From the NCBI GenBank assembly GCA_021202835.1, contig JAJQCI010000156.1, positions 1-5,014 on the forward strand: a stretch of 5,014 nt of DNA, read 5' to 3'. Positions 1-5,014 of this stretch are shown here, piece after piece. Origin of the DNA: Clostridiales bacterium. Its GTDB lineage: Bacteria > Bacillota > Clostridia > Lachnospirales > CAG-274. The position numbers were made by a program, and so were the translations under genes. Position 1 is the stretch's first letter; each line of letters starts with the position of its first letter. Under the pieces are notes generated by a model. It saw only the letters and a program-made list of their open reading frames with translations. It had not been told where the DNA came from and made no database searches.

Positions 1-7
1 GCTTATT

Positions 8-427
8 ATGAAATGTGAAATAAAATATACAGCGGACAATATTTTTACCCAGGAGCAGGTACAGGAGCTGTTTTTATCCGTCGGCTGGGTTTCGGGAAGG
101 TTTCCTAAAAGACTTTACAAGGCCTTGATGAATTCCGACACTGTTATAACAGCATGGTCAGGGGAAAGGCTTGTCGGTTTGGTCAGAGTTATTGATGACA
201 GTGAAATGGTGGCTTATATGCACTATGTTTTGGTAAATCCCGAATTTCAGGGCAGGGGCATAGCCGGCACAATGGTTGGGCTTGTTAAGGAAAAATATAA
301 AGACTACCTCTATATAGAAATCATGCCGGAGGAAAGCAAAAACGCTGCCTTCTACGAAAAACACGGCTTTAAGACAATGACAGACGGAGTTGCCATGCAG
401 ATATGCAACTACAGCAATATGGAATAA
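8..427 (+). CDS. GNAT-family N-acetyltransferase
   Basis: A 139-residue protein with the single-domain GNAT fold, expected to transfer acetyl from acetyl-CoA to an amine in the cytoplasm; the substrate cannot be told. Acetyl-CoA binding motif A is clear: a beta strand at about 71-76 (MHYVLV) followed by the Q-x-x-G-x-G-type pyrophosphate loop QGRGIAG at residues 81-87 and an alpha helix. The C-terminal motif B, NAAFYEKHGF, is at 112-121, where the Tyr is the usual position of the general acid. The length is typical of small GNATs, and no fusion or truncation is visible. The ATG at 8 gives a normal GNAT N-terminus, but only 7 bases precede it, so the ribosome binding site is outside the window and a slightly earlier start cannot be excluded. 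It converges on the beta-glucoside operon and shares a terminator with it; no functional link is implied. The family is certain, the role unknown. Confidence 0.88.
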   Translation: MKCEIKYTADNIFTQEQVQELFLSVGWVSGRFPKRLYKALMNSDTVITAWSGERLVGLVRVIDDSEMVAYMHYVLVNPEFQGRGIAGTMVGLVKEKYKDYLYIEIMPEESKNAAFYEKHGFKTMTDGVAMQICNYSNME

Positions 428-428
428 T

Positions 429-472
429 AAAACCGGTAAACGAAGCAGAGACTGCCGATGTTTACCGGTTTT
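429..472. terminator. Bidirectional intrinsic terminator between convergent genes
   Basis: The arms 429-441 (AAAACCGGTAAAC) and 460-472 (GTTTACCGGTTTT) are perfect 13-bp reverse complements. Inside the 18-nt loop a further 4-bp GCAG/CTGC stem closes on AGA. On the plus strand the stem runs into TTTTAATTTTCTT, ending the acetyltransferase transcript 2 nt after its stop codon. Read on the minus strand it runs into TTTTATTATT, ending the bgl operon about 25 nt past the bglA stop. The A/T-flanked symmetric form is the usual two-way terminator between convergent genes. Confidence 0.9.
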
Positions 473-496
473 AATTTTCTTAATATGCTTTAAGCT

Positions 497-1927
497 TTAA
501 AGCTCTTCGCCGTTTGTGGCAATAACATTTTTATACCATTCGAAGGATTTTTTCTTATATCTGCTGCCTGTGCCCGTTCCGTCATCGTTTAAGTCAACGT
601 ATATGAAGCCGTAGCGCTTGCGAAGCTCGCCTGTTGTAAATGAAACAACGTCGATACAGCCCCAGGGGGTATATCCCATTAAGTCTACGCCGTCAATCTC
701 AACGGCTTTCTTCATTTCCTGAATGTGAGCCTTGAGATAATCGATTCTGTAGCTGTCGTCACAGGTGTTGTCGGCTTCAAGCGTGTCTATTGCGCCGAAG
801 CCATTTTCAACTATAAACAGGGGAAGCTGATAGCGCTCATACATTGCGTTAAGAGAATAGCGAAGGCCTACGGGGTCAATCTGCCAGCCCCAGTCAGAAG
901 CTTTAACGTAGGGGTTGGGTATGGTGTGGGCGTTGCCGCCGTTTACGTCTGTGTTTTCTATAACCTGATCGGCCTTAACGGCGTTTGACATATAGTAGCT
1001 GAAGCCTATATAGTCAACCTTTCCCTCTTTGAGAATTTCATCGTCTCCCGGTTCCATAACGGGGGCGTTGCCCTCTCTCTCCCAGGCCTTCTTTGCATAT
1101 GCTCCGTAATAGCCCCGGCAGTGAACGTCCATAAAATAATAGCGCTCGTGCATTGACTCATTGGCCAGCATAACATCGTCGGGATTGCATGAATAGGGAT
1201 AGTAGGGTACGTAGGAGCACATACAGCCTATCATAAAATTCGGGTTGATTTCGTGACCTTTTTTAACAACAAGGGCTGAGGCCACAAGCTCATGGTGAGC
1301 CACCTGATAAAGTGCTTTCTTAGGGTCTTCGAATTCGGAAAATTTAATTCCCGAGTTTGTCCAGCCGAAAATATCAATGTCTGTGTTGCTCTGGTTGTTT
1401 ATTTCGTTAAAGGTCATCCAATATTTAACCTTGTCTTTATATCTTTCCATAACGGTTGCGGCATAGTGAACGAAAAAGTCAATAAGTTTTCTGTTCATCC
1501 AGCCGCCGTATTTTTTAACAAGGCCGTAGGGCATTTCGAAGTGGCTGAGTGTTATAACGGGCTCGATTCCGTATTTATGCATTGTGTCGAACATATCGTC
1601 ATAAAACTTAAGGCCTGCTTCGTTGGGCTCTTCCTCGTCGCCTACGGGGAAAATTCTGCTCCATGAAATAGAAGTACGGAAACACTTAAAGCCAAGCTCG
1701 CCGAAAAGGGCTATGTCGTCTTTATATGTGTGGAAGAAGTCAATTCCCTTGTGGTTGGGATAGCGTTCGCCTTCAACAACTCCGTCTGTTATTCTTCTGG
1801 GAACTCCGTGTGCCCCTGCGGTAAGAACATCGCTTACACTGGGACCTCTGCCGTCTTCGTTCCAGCCGCCTTCAAGCTGATGAGCCGCAACAGCACCGCC
1901 CCACAAAAAATCTTTAGGTAATGCCAT
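497..1927 (-). CDS. bglA: 6-phospho-beta-glucosidase (GH1)
   Basis: A cytoplasmic glycoside hydrolase family 1 enzyme of 476 residues, the normal length for the 6-phospho-beta-glucosidase group. It splits beta-glucosides phosphorylated during PTS uptake (for example cellobiose-6P, salicin-6P, arbutin-6P) into glucose-6-phosphate and glucose or an aglycone. Visible signatures are the N-terminal GH1 block FLWGGAVAAHQLEGGWNEDG (7-26), acid/base Glu175 in TFNEIN, nucleophile Glu374 in IVENG, and the substrate-site tryptophan in PWGC (421-424). Ser429, Lys437 and Tyr439 in the segment SFTTGELRKRYG mark the phosphate-binding loop that separates phospho-glucosidases from plain beta-glucosidases, which usually carry an acidic residue at the Ser position. 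The start is fixed by AGGAGGG at 1934-1940, 6 nt before ATG. It lies 19 nt downstream of the permease stop, so it is the last gene of the operon. The exact symbol (bglA, bglH, ascB) cannot be decided from sequence alone. Confidence 0.95.
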   Translation of the reverse strand: MALPKDFLWGGAVAAHQLEGGWNEDGRGPSVSDVLTAGAHGVPRRITDGVVEGERYPNHKGIDFFHTYKDDIALFGELGFKCFRTSISWSRIFPVGDEEEPNEAGLKFYDDMFDTMHKYGIEPVITLSHFEMPYGLVKKYGGWMNRKLIDFFVHYAATVMERYKDKVKYWMTFNEINNQSNTDIDIFGWTNSGIKFSEFEDPKKALYQVAHHELVASALVVKKGHEINPNFMIGCMCSYVPYYPYSCNPDDVMLANESMHERYYFMDVHCRGYYGAYAKKAWEREGNAPVMEPGDDEILKEGKVDYIGFSYYMSNAVKADQVIENTDVNGGNAHTIPNPYVKASDWGWQIDPVGLRYSLNAMYERYQLPLFIVENGFGAIDTLEADNTCDDSYRIDYLKAHIQEMKKAVEIDGVDLMGYTPWGCIDVVSFTTGELRKRYGFIYVDLNDDGTGTGSRYKKKSFEWYKNVIATNGEEL

Positions 1928-1946
1928 ATAAATCCCTCCTGAAAAA

Positions 1947-3821
1947 TTATTTAATCTTAATTACGGGTTCGCCGACTTTAACCGCACCCGTCGTCTTTAA
2001 GGGAACGATTTCACTGAAATCATCGGCATTCGTAACCAAAACAGGTGTTATTGTGTCATATTCCTTCTTAATAGCCTCAAGGTCAAATTCTATAAGAAGG
2101 TCGCCCTTCTTAACCTTGTCTTCGTTCTTAACTTTAGCCGTAAAATATTTTCCGCCTAAATTTACTGTGTCTAAGCCTATATGGATTATCATTTCGGCTC
2201 CTGAGCCGTTTTCAAGACAAATAGCATGCTTTGTGTCGAAAACAGATGCTACGGTTCCGTCAAAAGGAGCGTAGAGCTTGCCCTCTGAGGGAATAATTGC
2301 AACGCCCTGACCTAAAACTCCCTGTGAGAATGTGGGGTCGTTTACTTCTTCAATGGCCTTTGCTTCGCCGTTAAGAGGAGAGTAAACAGTTGCTTCGTCT
2401 GAAGCCTGAGAAGCTGCTGTTTCGGCCTTGTCGGCTTTATCTTCGGCAGGAGCGGCCTCGGGCTCGTCACAGCCTACAATCTGAATTAAAACTATTGTAA
2501 CAACTATTGTAACCGCAACACCTATAAGCATACCTATAAATGACATTGAATTTGTGTCGCTTATAGCGTTAACAGTTGTAAGAAGGCCCGGAAGACCTGC
2601 GTAAACGTAGTACATTGAGTGGAAGAGAGATACTACAACGGCACCTATAGCACCTGCCACACAGCCGCAGATGAAGGGCTTTTTAAGACGAAGTGTAACA
2701 CCGTAGATAGCAGGCTCGGTTATACCGAAGATACCTGTTAAGCCGGCTGAAAGAGATACATTTTTGATGTCTTTCTTTCTTGTTTTAATGAAAACACCGA
2801 AGCAGGCAGCAGCCTGAGCGATAACGGCACAGGTTTGGAAGGCCTGGAAGGAGTCACAGCCGTTGTTGGCAAAGTTTGCCATAACCATAGGCGTAACGCC
2901 CCAGTGAACACCGAAAATAACGATAACCTGCCATACGCCGCCGACGATAATTGCCGCAAGAACGGGAACGTTGTTTGCAAGGAAGTTATAGCCTGCTGCG
3001 ATACCGTTTGCAAGAAGGTCTGAAATGGGGCCTATTACTATAATAGTAGCAGGAACCATTATTACCGCACAGATAAAGGGAATAGCGATAGCCTTCATAA
3101 CGTCGGGAATGTGCTTTTCAAGGAAGTGTTCAAGATAAGACAAAATAAGAACAAGGAAAAGGGGAGGCAAAACCGTTGAAGTATAGGTTGTTTCTGCCAT
3201 ATTGAAAATTATGAACTTGATTGTTTCGCCGTCGGCTATACGGGCCGCCATATCTGCCCATGAGCCGTTTACAAGAGCCAAACAGCACCATACAGCTATG
3301 TACGTGTTGCACTTAAAGTGTTTTGAAGCTGTTATTGCAATTAAAACGGGCAGGAATGTGAAGGGCGTCCATGAAATGAAGCTTAAAACCTCATATGTAC
3401 CTGTGTTTGCAAAGGCAGGCACAAGGTGGGTGGCTATAATCAAACAGCCCTGAACAAGACCGGCTGCAGCCAGAACATAAACAAAGGGAGCGAAAACAGC
3501 TGACATTGTGGCTATGATTCTGTTTAAGAGACTCTGCTTAACTTCGGGTTGGGCCGCTTCGTCAATGTTCATTATTTTGGCAAGCTCAGCGTAAACGTCT
3601 TTTGCGTGAGTTCCTATAACGATTTGATACTGGCCGCCTTTTTCAACAACCTGAATAACGGCGGGCATAGATGAAATTTGTTTTGTAACTGCCTCTGAGG
3701 GGCTTTGTTTAAGAACCAAACGAAGTCTGGTTGCGCAGTGGGTTGCACTGACGATGTTTGACTCGCCTATAGCATCTCTGATGTCTTTTGCGAGCTTTGG
3801 GTAATCTCTTACTGCTGCCAT
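1947..3821 (-). CDS. bglF: PTS beta-glucoside-specific EIIBCA permease
   Basis: A complete three-domain membrane phosphotransferase permease of 624 residues, almost exactly the length of E. coli BglF. It imports beta-glucosides and phosphorylates them, and is expected to phosphorylate and silence the LicT protein encoded upstream. Domain order is B-C-A. EIIB (about 1-85) has the phosphorylated Cys29 in ATHCATRLR. EIIC (about 100-450) has roughly ten hydrophobic segments plus the conserved GVHWG (His306) and GITEPAIYG (Glu369) sugar-site motifs. An Ala/Glu/Asp-rich linker (about 451-478) joins EIIA (about 479-624), which has His532 in KHAICLEN and phospho-accepting His547 in MIIHIGLDTV, the same 15-residue spacing as the two active-site histidines of glucose EIIA. 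Nothing is missing. The start has a strong AAGGAGGA at 3829-3836, 7 nt before ATG. Substrate could be cellobiose, salicin, arbutin or related sugars. The name bglP is equally valid. Confidence 0.96.
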   Translation of the reverse strand: MAAVRDYPKLAKDIRDAIGESNIVSATHCATRLRLVLKQSPSEAVTKQISSMPAVIQVVEKGGQYQIVIGTHAKDVYAELAKIMNIDEAAQPEVKQSLLNRIIATMSAVFAPFVYVLAAAGLVQGCLIIATHLVPAFANTGTYEVLSFISWTPFTFLPVLIAITASKHFKCNTYIAVWCCLALVNGSWADMAARIADGETIKFIIFNMAETTYTSTVLPPLFLVLILSYLEHFLEKHIPDVMKAIAIPFICAVIMVPATIIVIGPISDLLANGIAAGYNFLANNVPVLAAIIVGGVWQVIVIFGVHWGVTPMVMANFANNGCDSFQAFQTCAVIAQAAACFGVFIKTRKKDIKNVSLSAGLTGIFGITEPAIYGVTLRLKKPFICGCVAGAIGAVVVSLFHSMYYVYAGLPGLLTTVNAISDTNSMSFIGMLIGVAVTIVVTIVLIQIVGCDEPEAAPAEDKADKAETAASQASDEATVYSPLNGEAKAIEEVNDPTFSQGVLGQGVAIIPSEGKLYAPFDGTVASVFDTKHAICLENGSGAEMIIHIGLDTVNLGGKYFTAKVKNEDKVKKGDLLIEFDLEAIKKEYDTITPVLVTNADDFSEIVPLKTTGAVKVGEPVIKIK

Positions 3822-3943
3822 GGAAAATTCCTCCTTAAAATAAAAGTATAAAAAGTTGTTTTACAGCTGAGAGCTGCGTTGTGGTGCTTTATGCTTAAGC
3901 CGGGGACTGCGCCGCCGCCTGTGCCCGGCAAAATCATACATAT
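3822..3943 (-). other. licT-bglF intergenic region
   Basis: 122 nt between the licT stop and the bglF start. Reading in the direction of transcription it holds a GC-rich hairpin (3899-3929), a short 5-bp CAGCT/AGCTG hairpin (3864-3876), an A/T-rich stretch and the bglF ribosome binding site (3829-3836). No RAT sequence and no stem followed directly by a U-run is visible. It therefore does not look like the second LicT/BglG-controlled terminator that E. coli places between bglG and bglF. No convincing promoter was seen either, so bglF is most simply transcribed from the licT promoter. Confidence 0.6.
3899..3929 (-). repeat. GC-rich inverted repeat (hairpin) between licT and bglF
   Basis: The arms GCCGGG (3899-3904) and CCCGGC (3924-3929) are perfect 6-bp complements made only of G and C, around a 19-nt loop that is itself mostly G and C. 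It stands out strongly against the AT-rich flanks. In the sense of transcription it starts 14 nt after the licT stop and is followed by TTAAGCATAAAG, not a U-run, so it is not a standard terminator. A role in RNA processing or in protecting the licT 3' end is possible but unproven. Confidence 0.5.
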
Positions 3944-4798
3944 TCAGGGCTGTTTGCCGTTGTTTTTCTGACCGCCTGTGATTCTGGCTATGTGAACGGT
4001 CAGAAATGTTGTTTCTTCCTTGCCTATGTCAGATTTATACTGCCTTTTTACATATTTTACTATTTTTTCGGCACACCAAAATTCTTCGGGGTAGTTTTCC
4101 TTCATTGTGTTGTAAAGAAAATCTCCCTGACTGTCAAGGGTTTTGTTATTTAAAACTCTCTGGGCAAAAAACAGAAGGTGGGTCAAAAAGCGCTGATAGT
4201 CAAGAGAGGTTTCGTCAAAGGCCTTTCCTGTTAAAAGCCTGACCACGTTAAGTGAGCTTGAAACAATGTCTATAGCCGCTTCGGTGTGGGCCATATTTCC
4301 GTCATATTCCGCATTAACAAGGTGAAGGGCTATTGAGGCCGCTTCTTCCTCCGGGAGAGTAACCCCCATATGTTTTTTAATAATATCAAGAGCATATAGC
4401 CCGACCTGATATTCCTTTGAATAAAGTGTTTTAATCTCATAGAAAAGGGCCGATTTAAAGCTTACTCCTTTAGAACAGCGCTCAACGGCAAAGTCTATAT
4501 GGTCGGTAAGTGTTATATAAATGTTCTTTTTAAGCTCCGTGCCCAAATGGGTTTTTGCATAGTCTATTATTTCCGCACTGGCCCTTATGGATTCTATTTT
4601 TACCTCCAAAAAGAGCTGTTTCAGCTTGGCTGTGGATGTGGCGGTATCCATATGGAAAATCTTTTCGATTTTGCTTTCGTCAACAGGCTCCCCGGGTTTA
4701 TGCCGCCAGCCTATGCCGTTTCCCATAATTATGATTTCCTGACCGAATTCATTGTTTGAGGTTATTACGTTGTTGTTTAAAATTTTTCTGACTTTCAT
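3944..4798 (-). CDS. licT: BglG/LicT-family transcription antiterminator
   Basis: A 284-residue RNA-binding antiterminator that controls this operon by binding the RAT in its own leader. The N-terminal CAT RNA-binding domain (about 1-55) begins MKVRKILNNNVI and includes Asn10 and GNGIGW (26-31). PRD1 (about 65-170) carries His100 (LTDHIDFAV) and His159 (ALHLVNAEYD). PRD2 (about 171-284) carries His207 (LTHLLFFAQR) and His269 (TVHIARI). These four positions match the numbering I recall for the regulatory histidines of B. subtilis LicT. By family knowledge PRD1 is phosphorylated through the cognate permease (inactivating) and PRD2 by HPr (activating). The start used is ATG at 4798, with GGAGGG at 4807-4812 and an 8-nt spacer. 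The longer reading from GTG at 4807 is rejected because that codon overlaps the ribosome binding site and adds residues foreign to the family N-terminus. First gene of the operon, followed by bglF. Confidence 0.95.
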   Translation of the reverse strand: MKVRKILNNNVITSNNEFGQEIIIMGNGIGWRHKPGEPVDESKIEKIFHMDTATSTAKLKQLFLEVKIESIRASAEIIDYAKTHLGTELKKNIYITLTDHIDFAVERCSKGVSFKSALFYEIKTLYSKEYQVGLYALDIIKKHMGVTLPEEEAASIALHLVNAEYDGNMAHTEAAIDIVSSSLNVVRLLTGKAFDETSLDYQRFLTHLLFFAQRVLNNKTLDSQGDFLYNTMKENYPEEFWCAEKIVKYVKRQYKSDIGKEETTFLTVHIARITGGQKNNGKQP

Positions 4799-4806
4799 TT
4801 TATTCA

Positions 4807-4812
4807 CCCTCC
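4807..4812 (-). promoter_or_regulatory. licT ribosome binding site that decides the start
   Basis: GGAGGG in transcript sense, with its last G being the first base of the candidate GTG codon at 4807. The next in-frame start, ATG at 4798, sits 8 nt downstream, the ideal distance. The site lies just after the leader terminator's U-run, so translation of licT requires read-through. Confidence 0.85.
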
Positions 4813-4827
4813 GGTAAATCCGGGCAT

Positions 4828-4900
4828 AAAAAAAACCAAACTAAAAACAGCGTATATCCTCGGGAAAATCACAGAACTTTCTCCGCTATTTAAGTTTGGT
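4828..4900 (-). terminator. Leader intrinsic terminator controlled by LicT
   Basis: In transcript sense the left arm (4900-4884) begins ACCAAACT and ends AGCG; the right arm (4852-4835) begins CGCT and ends AGTTTGGT, followed by an unbroken run of U covering 4835-4828. The arms pair over about 16 bp with one U-U mismatch and one bulged U. The roughly 30-nt top (4853-4883) may fold further. The first three bases of the left arm (ACC, 4900-4898) are also the last three bases of the RAT, so the two structures exclude each other: the standard antitermination switch of the BglG/SacY family. Confidence 0.93.
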
Positions 4901-4926
4901 ATTGCCTGATTTAACAGTAACAAGCC
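4898..4926 (-). ncRNA. Ribonucleic antiterminator (RAT), LicT target
   Basis: A 29-nt element reading GGCTTGTTACTG (1-12), TTAAAT (13-18, apical loop) and CAGGCAATACC (19-29). It has exactly the length of the E. coli bgl RAT as I recall it and, outside the loop, differs at only two positions: C for A at 3 and U for A at 26. The CUG/CAG upper stem and the GG/CC closing pairs are kept. It precedes and overlaps the terminator by 3 nt and sits about 30 nt after the predicted transcript start. LicT binding here should stabilise the hairpin and let polymerase enter licT-bglF-bglA. Confidence 0.93.
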
Positions 4927-4962
4927 CTTATTTAATTTATATCACTTACCTGACTTGAGTTT

Positions 4963-4991
4963 ATTATATCAAAGCGAAAATATTTTTTCAA
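4963..4991 (-). promoter_or_regulatory. Sigma-A-type promoter of the licT-bglF-bglA operon
   Basis: A -35 box TTGAAA (4991-4986; one mismatch to consensus) and a perfect -10 box TATAAT (4968-4963) are separated by exactly 17 bp. Transcription should start near 4956, giving a leader of about 158 nt before the licT ATG that contains the RAT and terminator. AT-rich DNA upstream, including the palindrome ATAAATTTAT at 4994-5003, may assist polymerase as an UP-like element. Confidence 0.88.
4968..4982 (+). promoter_or_regulatory. Possible cre (CcpA) operator, weak match
   Basis: ATCAAAGCGAAAATA fits the degenerate cre pattern WTGNAARCGNWWNCA except at two fixed positions (C for G at 3, T for C at 14). 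The AARCG core is intact. It fills the spacer between the -35 and -10 boxes, a position where CcpA binding would repress. Operons of this type are commonly under CcpA control in Firmicutes, but the two mismatches fall in the palindromic ends and AT-rich DNA gives chance hits, so this is only a candidate. Confidence 0.28.
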
Positions 4992-5014
4992 GTATAAATT
5001 TATTCCAATTTAAT

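Noticed and set aside
158..364. Minus-strand open frame inside the acetyltransferase gene
   Set aside because: Antisense to a clear GNAT domain, and placed beyond the operon terminator with no promoter of its own.
493..504. Perfect 12-nt palindrome AGCTTTAAAGCT across the bglA stop codon
   Set aside because: It has no loop or U-run, is AT-centred and is probably a coincidence of coding sequence; the real terminator is at 429-472.
725..988. Plus-strand open frames opposite bglA (also 1292-1666 and 1730-1921)
   Set aside because: They lie wholly inside the GH1 coding region on the opposite strand, show no recognisable domain and have no ribosome binding site that I can see; they are shadows of the real frame.
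1921..2274. Plus-strand open frame opposite the EIIA part of bglF (also 2835-3023 and 3202-3453)
   Set aside because: Antisense to a fully conserved, motif-complete permease; no family resemblance and no upstream initiation signal.
3850..3876. Possible terminator before bglF: 5-bp CAGCT/AGCTG hairpin then a run of five U
   Set aside because: The stem is short and the U-run starts about 9 nt after its base; intrinsic terminators need the U-run directly after the stem. No RAT precedes it.
4006..4242. Plus-strand open frames opposite licT (also 4499-4759)
   Set aside because: Fully antisense to an intact LicT with all conserved residues; they look like chance open frames.
4937..4942. Second possible -10 box (TATAAA, minus strand) inside the leader
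   Set aside because: No -35-like hexamer lies 16-18 bp upstream, and a start there would leave almost no transcript ahead of the RAT; the TTGAAA-N17-TATAAT promoter is far better.
1..5014. Search for CRISPR arrays, insertion sequences, tRNA genes, attachment sites and phage or defence genes
   Set aside because: None seen. Coding regions are intact metabolic genes, no long direct repeats were noticed, and no transposase or integrase motifs occur.

Overview
The window holds a compact aryl-beta-glucoside/cellobiose utilisation operon on the minus strand, plus one small acetyltransferase gene on the plus strand that converges on it. The organism looks like a Firmicute, probably a clostridial (Lachnospiraceae-like) gut or anaerobic bacterium. 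Reasons: strong AGGAGG-type ribosome binding sites, a TTGAAA-N17-TATAAT promoter, moderately AT-rich intergenic DNA, and the gene order licT - bglF - bglA familiar from Gram-positive bacteria. This placement is inference, because no rRNA or other marker gene is present.

Layout, left to right. A GNAT-family N-acetyltransferase lies at 8-427 (+). A perfect 13-bp inverted repeat at 429-472 forms a two-way terminator between it and the operon. The operon then reads right to left: promoter (4963-4991), untranslated leader with an RNA antiterminator (RAT, 4898-4926) overlapping an intrinsic terminator (4828-4900), licT antiterminator gene (start corrected to 4798, ends 3944), a 122-nt intergenic stretch with a GC-rich hairpin, bglF encoding a complete EIIBCA permease (3821-1947), and bglA encoding a GH1 6-phospho-beta-glucosidase (1927-497).

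How the genes work together. BglF takes up a beta-glucoside and phosphorylates it on the sugar 6-OH, and BglA splits the 6-phosphoglucoside into glucose-6-phosphate and an aglycone or glucose. Without substrate, LicT is expected to be held inactive by BglF-dependent phosphorylation of its first PRD, so transcription stops at the leader terminator. With substrate, LicT dimerises, binds the RAT and blocks terminator folding. All four conserved PRD histidines, the EIIB cysteine, the EIIA histidine and both GH1 catalytic glutamates are present, so the circuit appears intact.

I see no sign of an undescribed system. The less ordinary points are an RAT with C at position 3 and U at position 26, paired with a LicT carrying Asn27 and Trp31 in its RNA-binding domain; the lack of a second RAT before bglF; and an unexplained GC-rich hairpin between licT and bglF.
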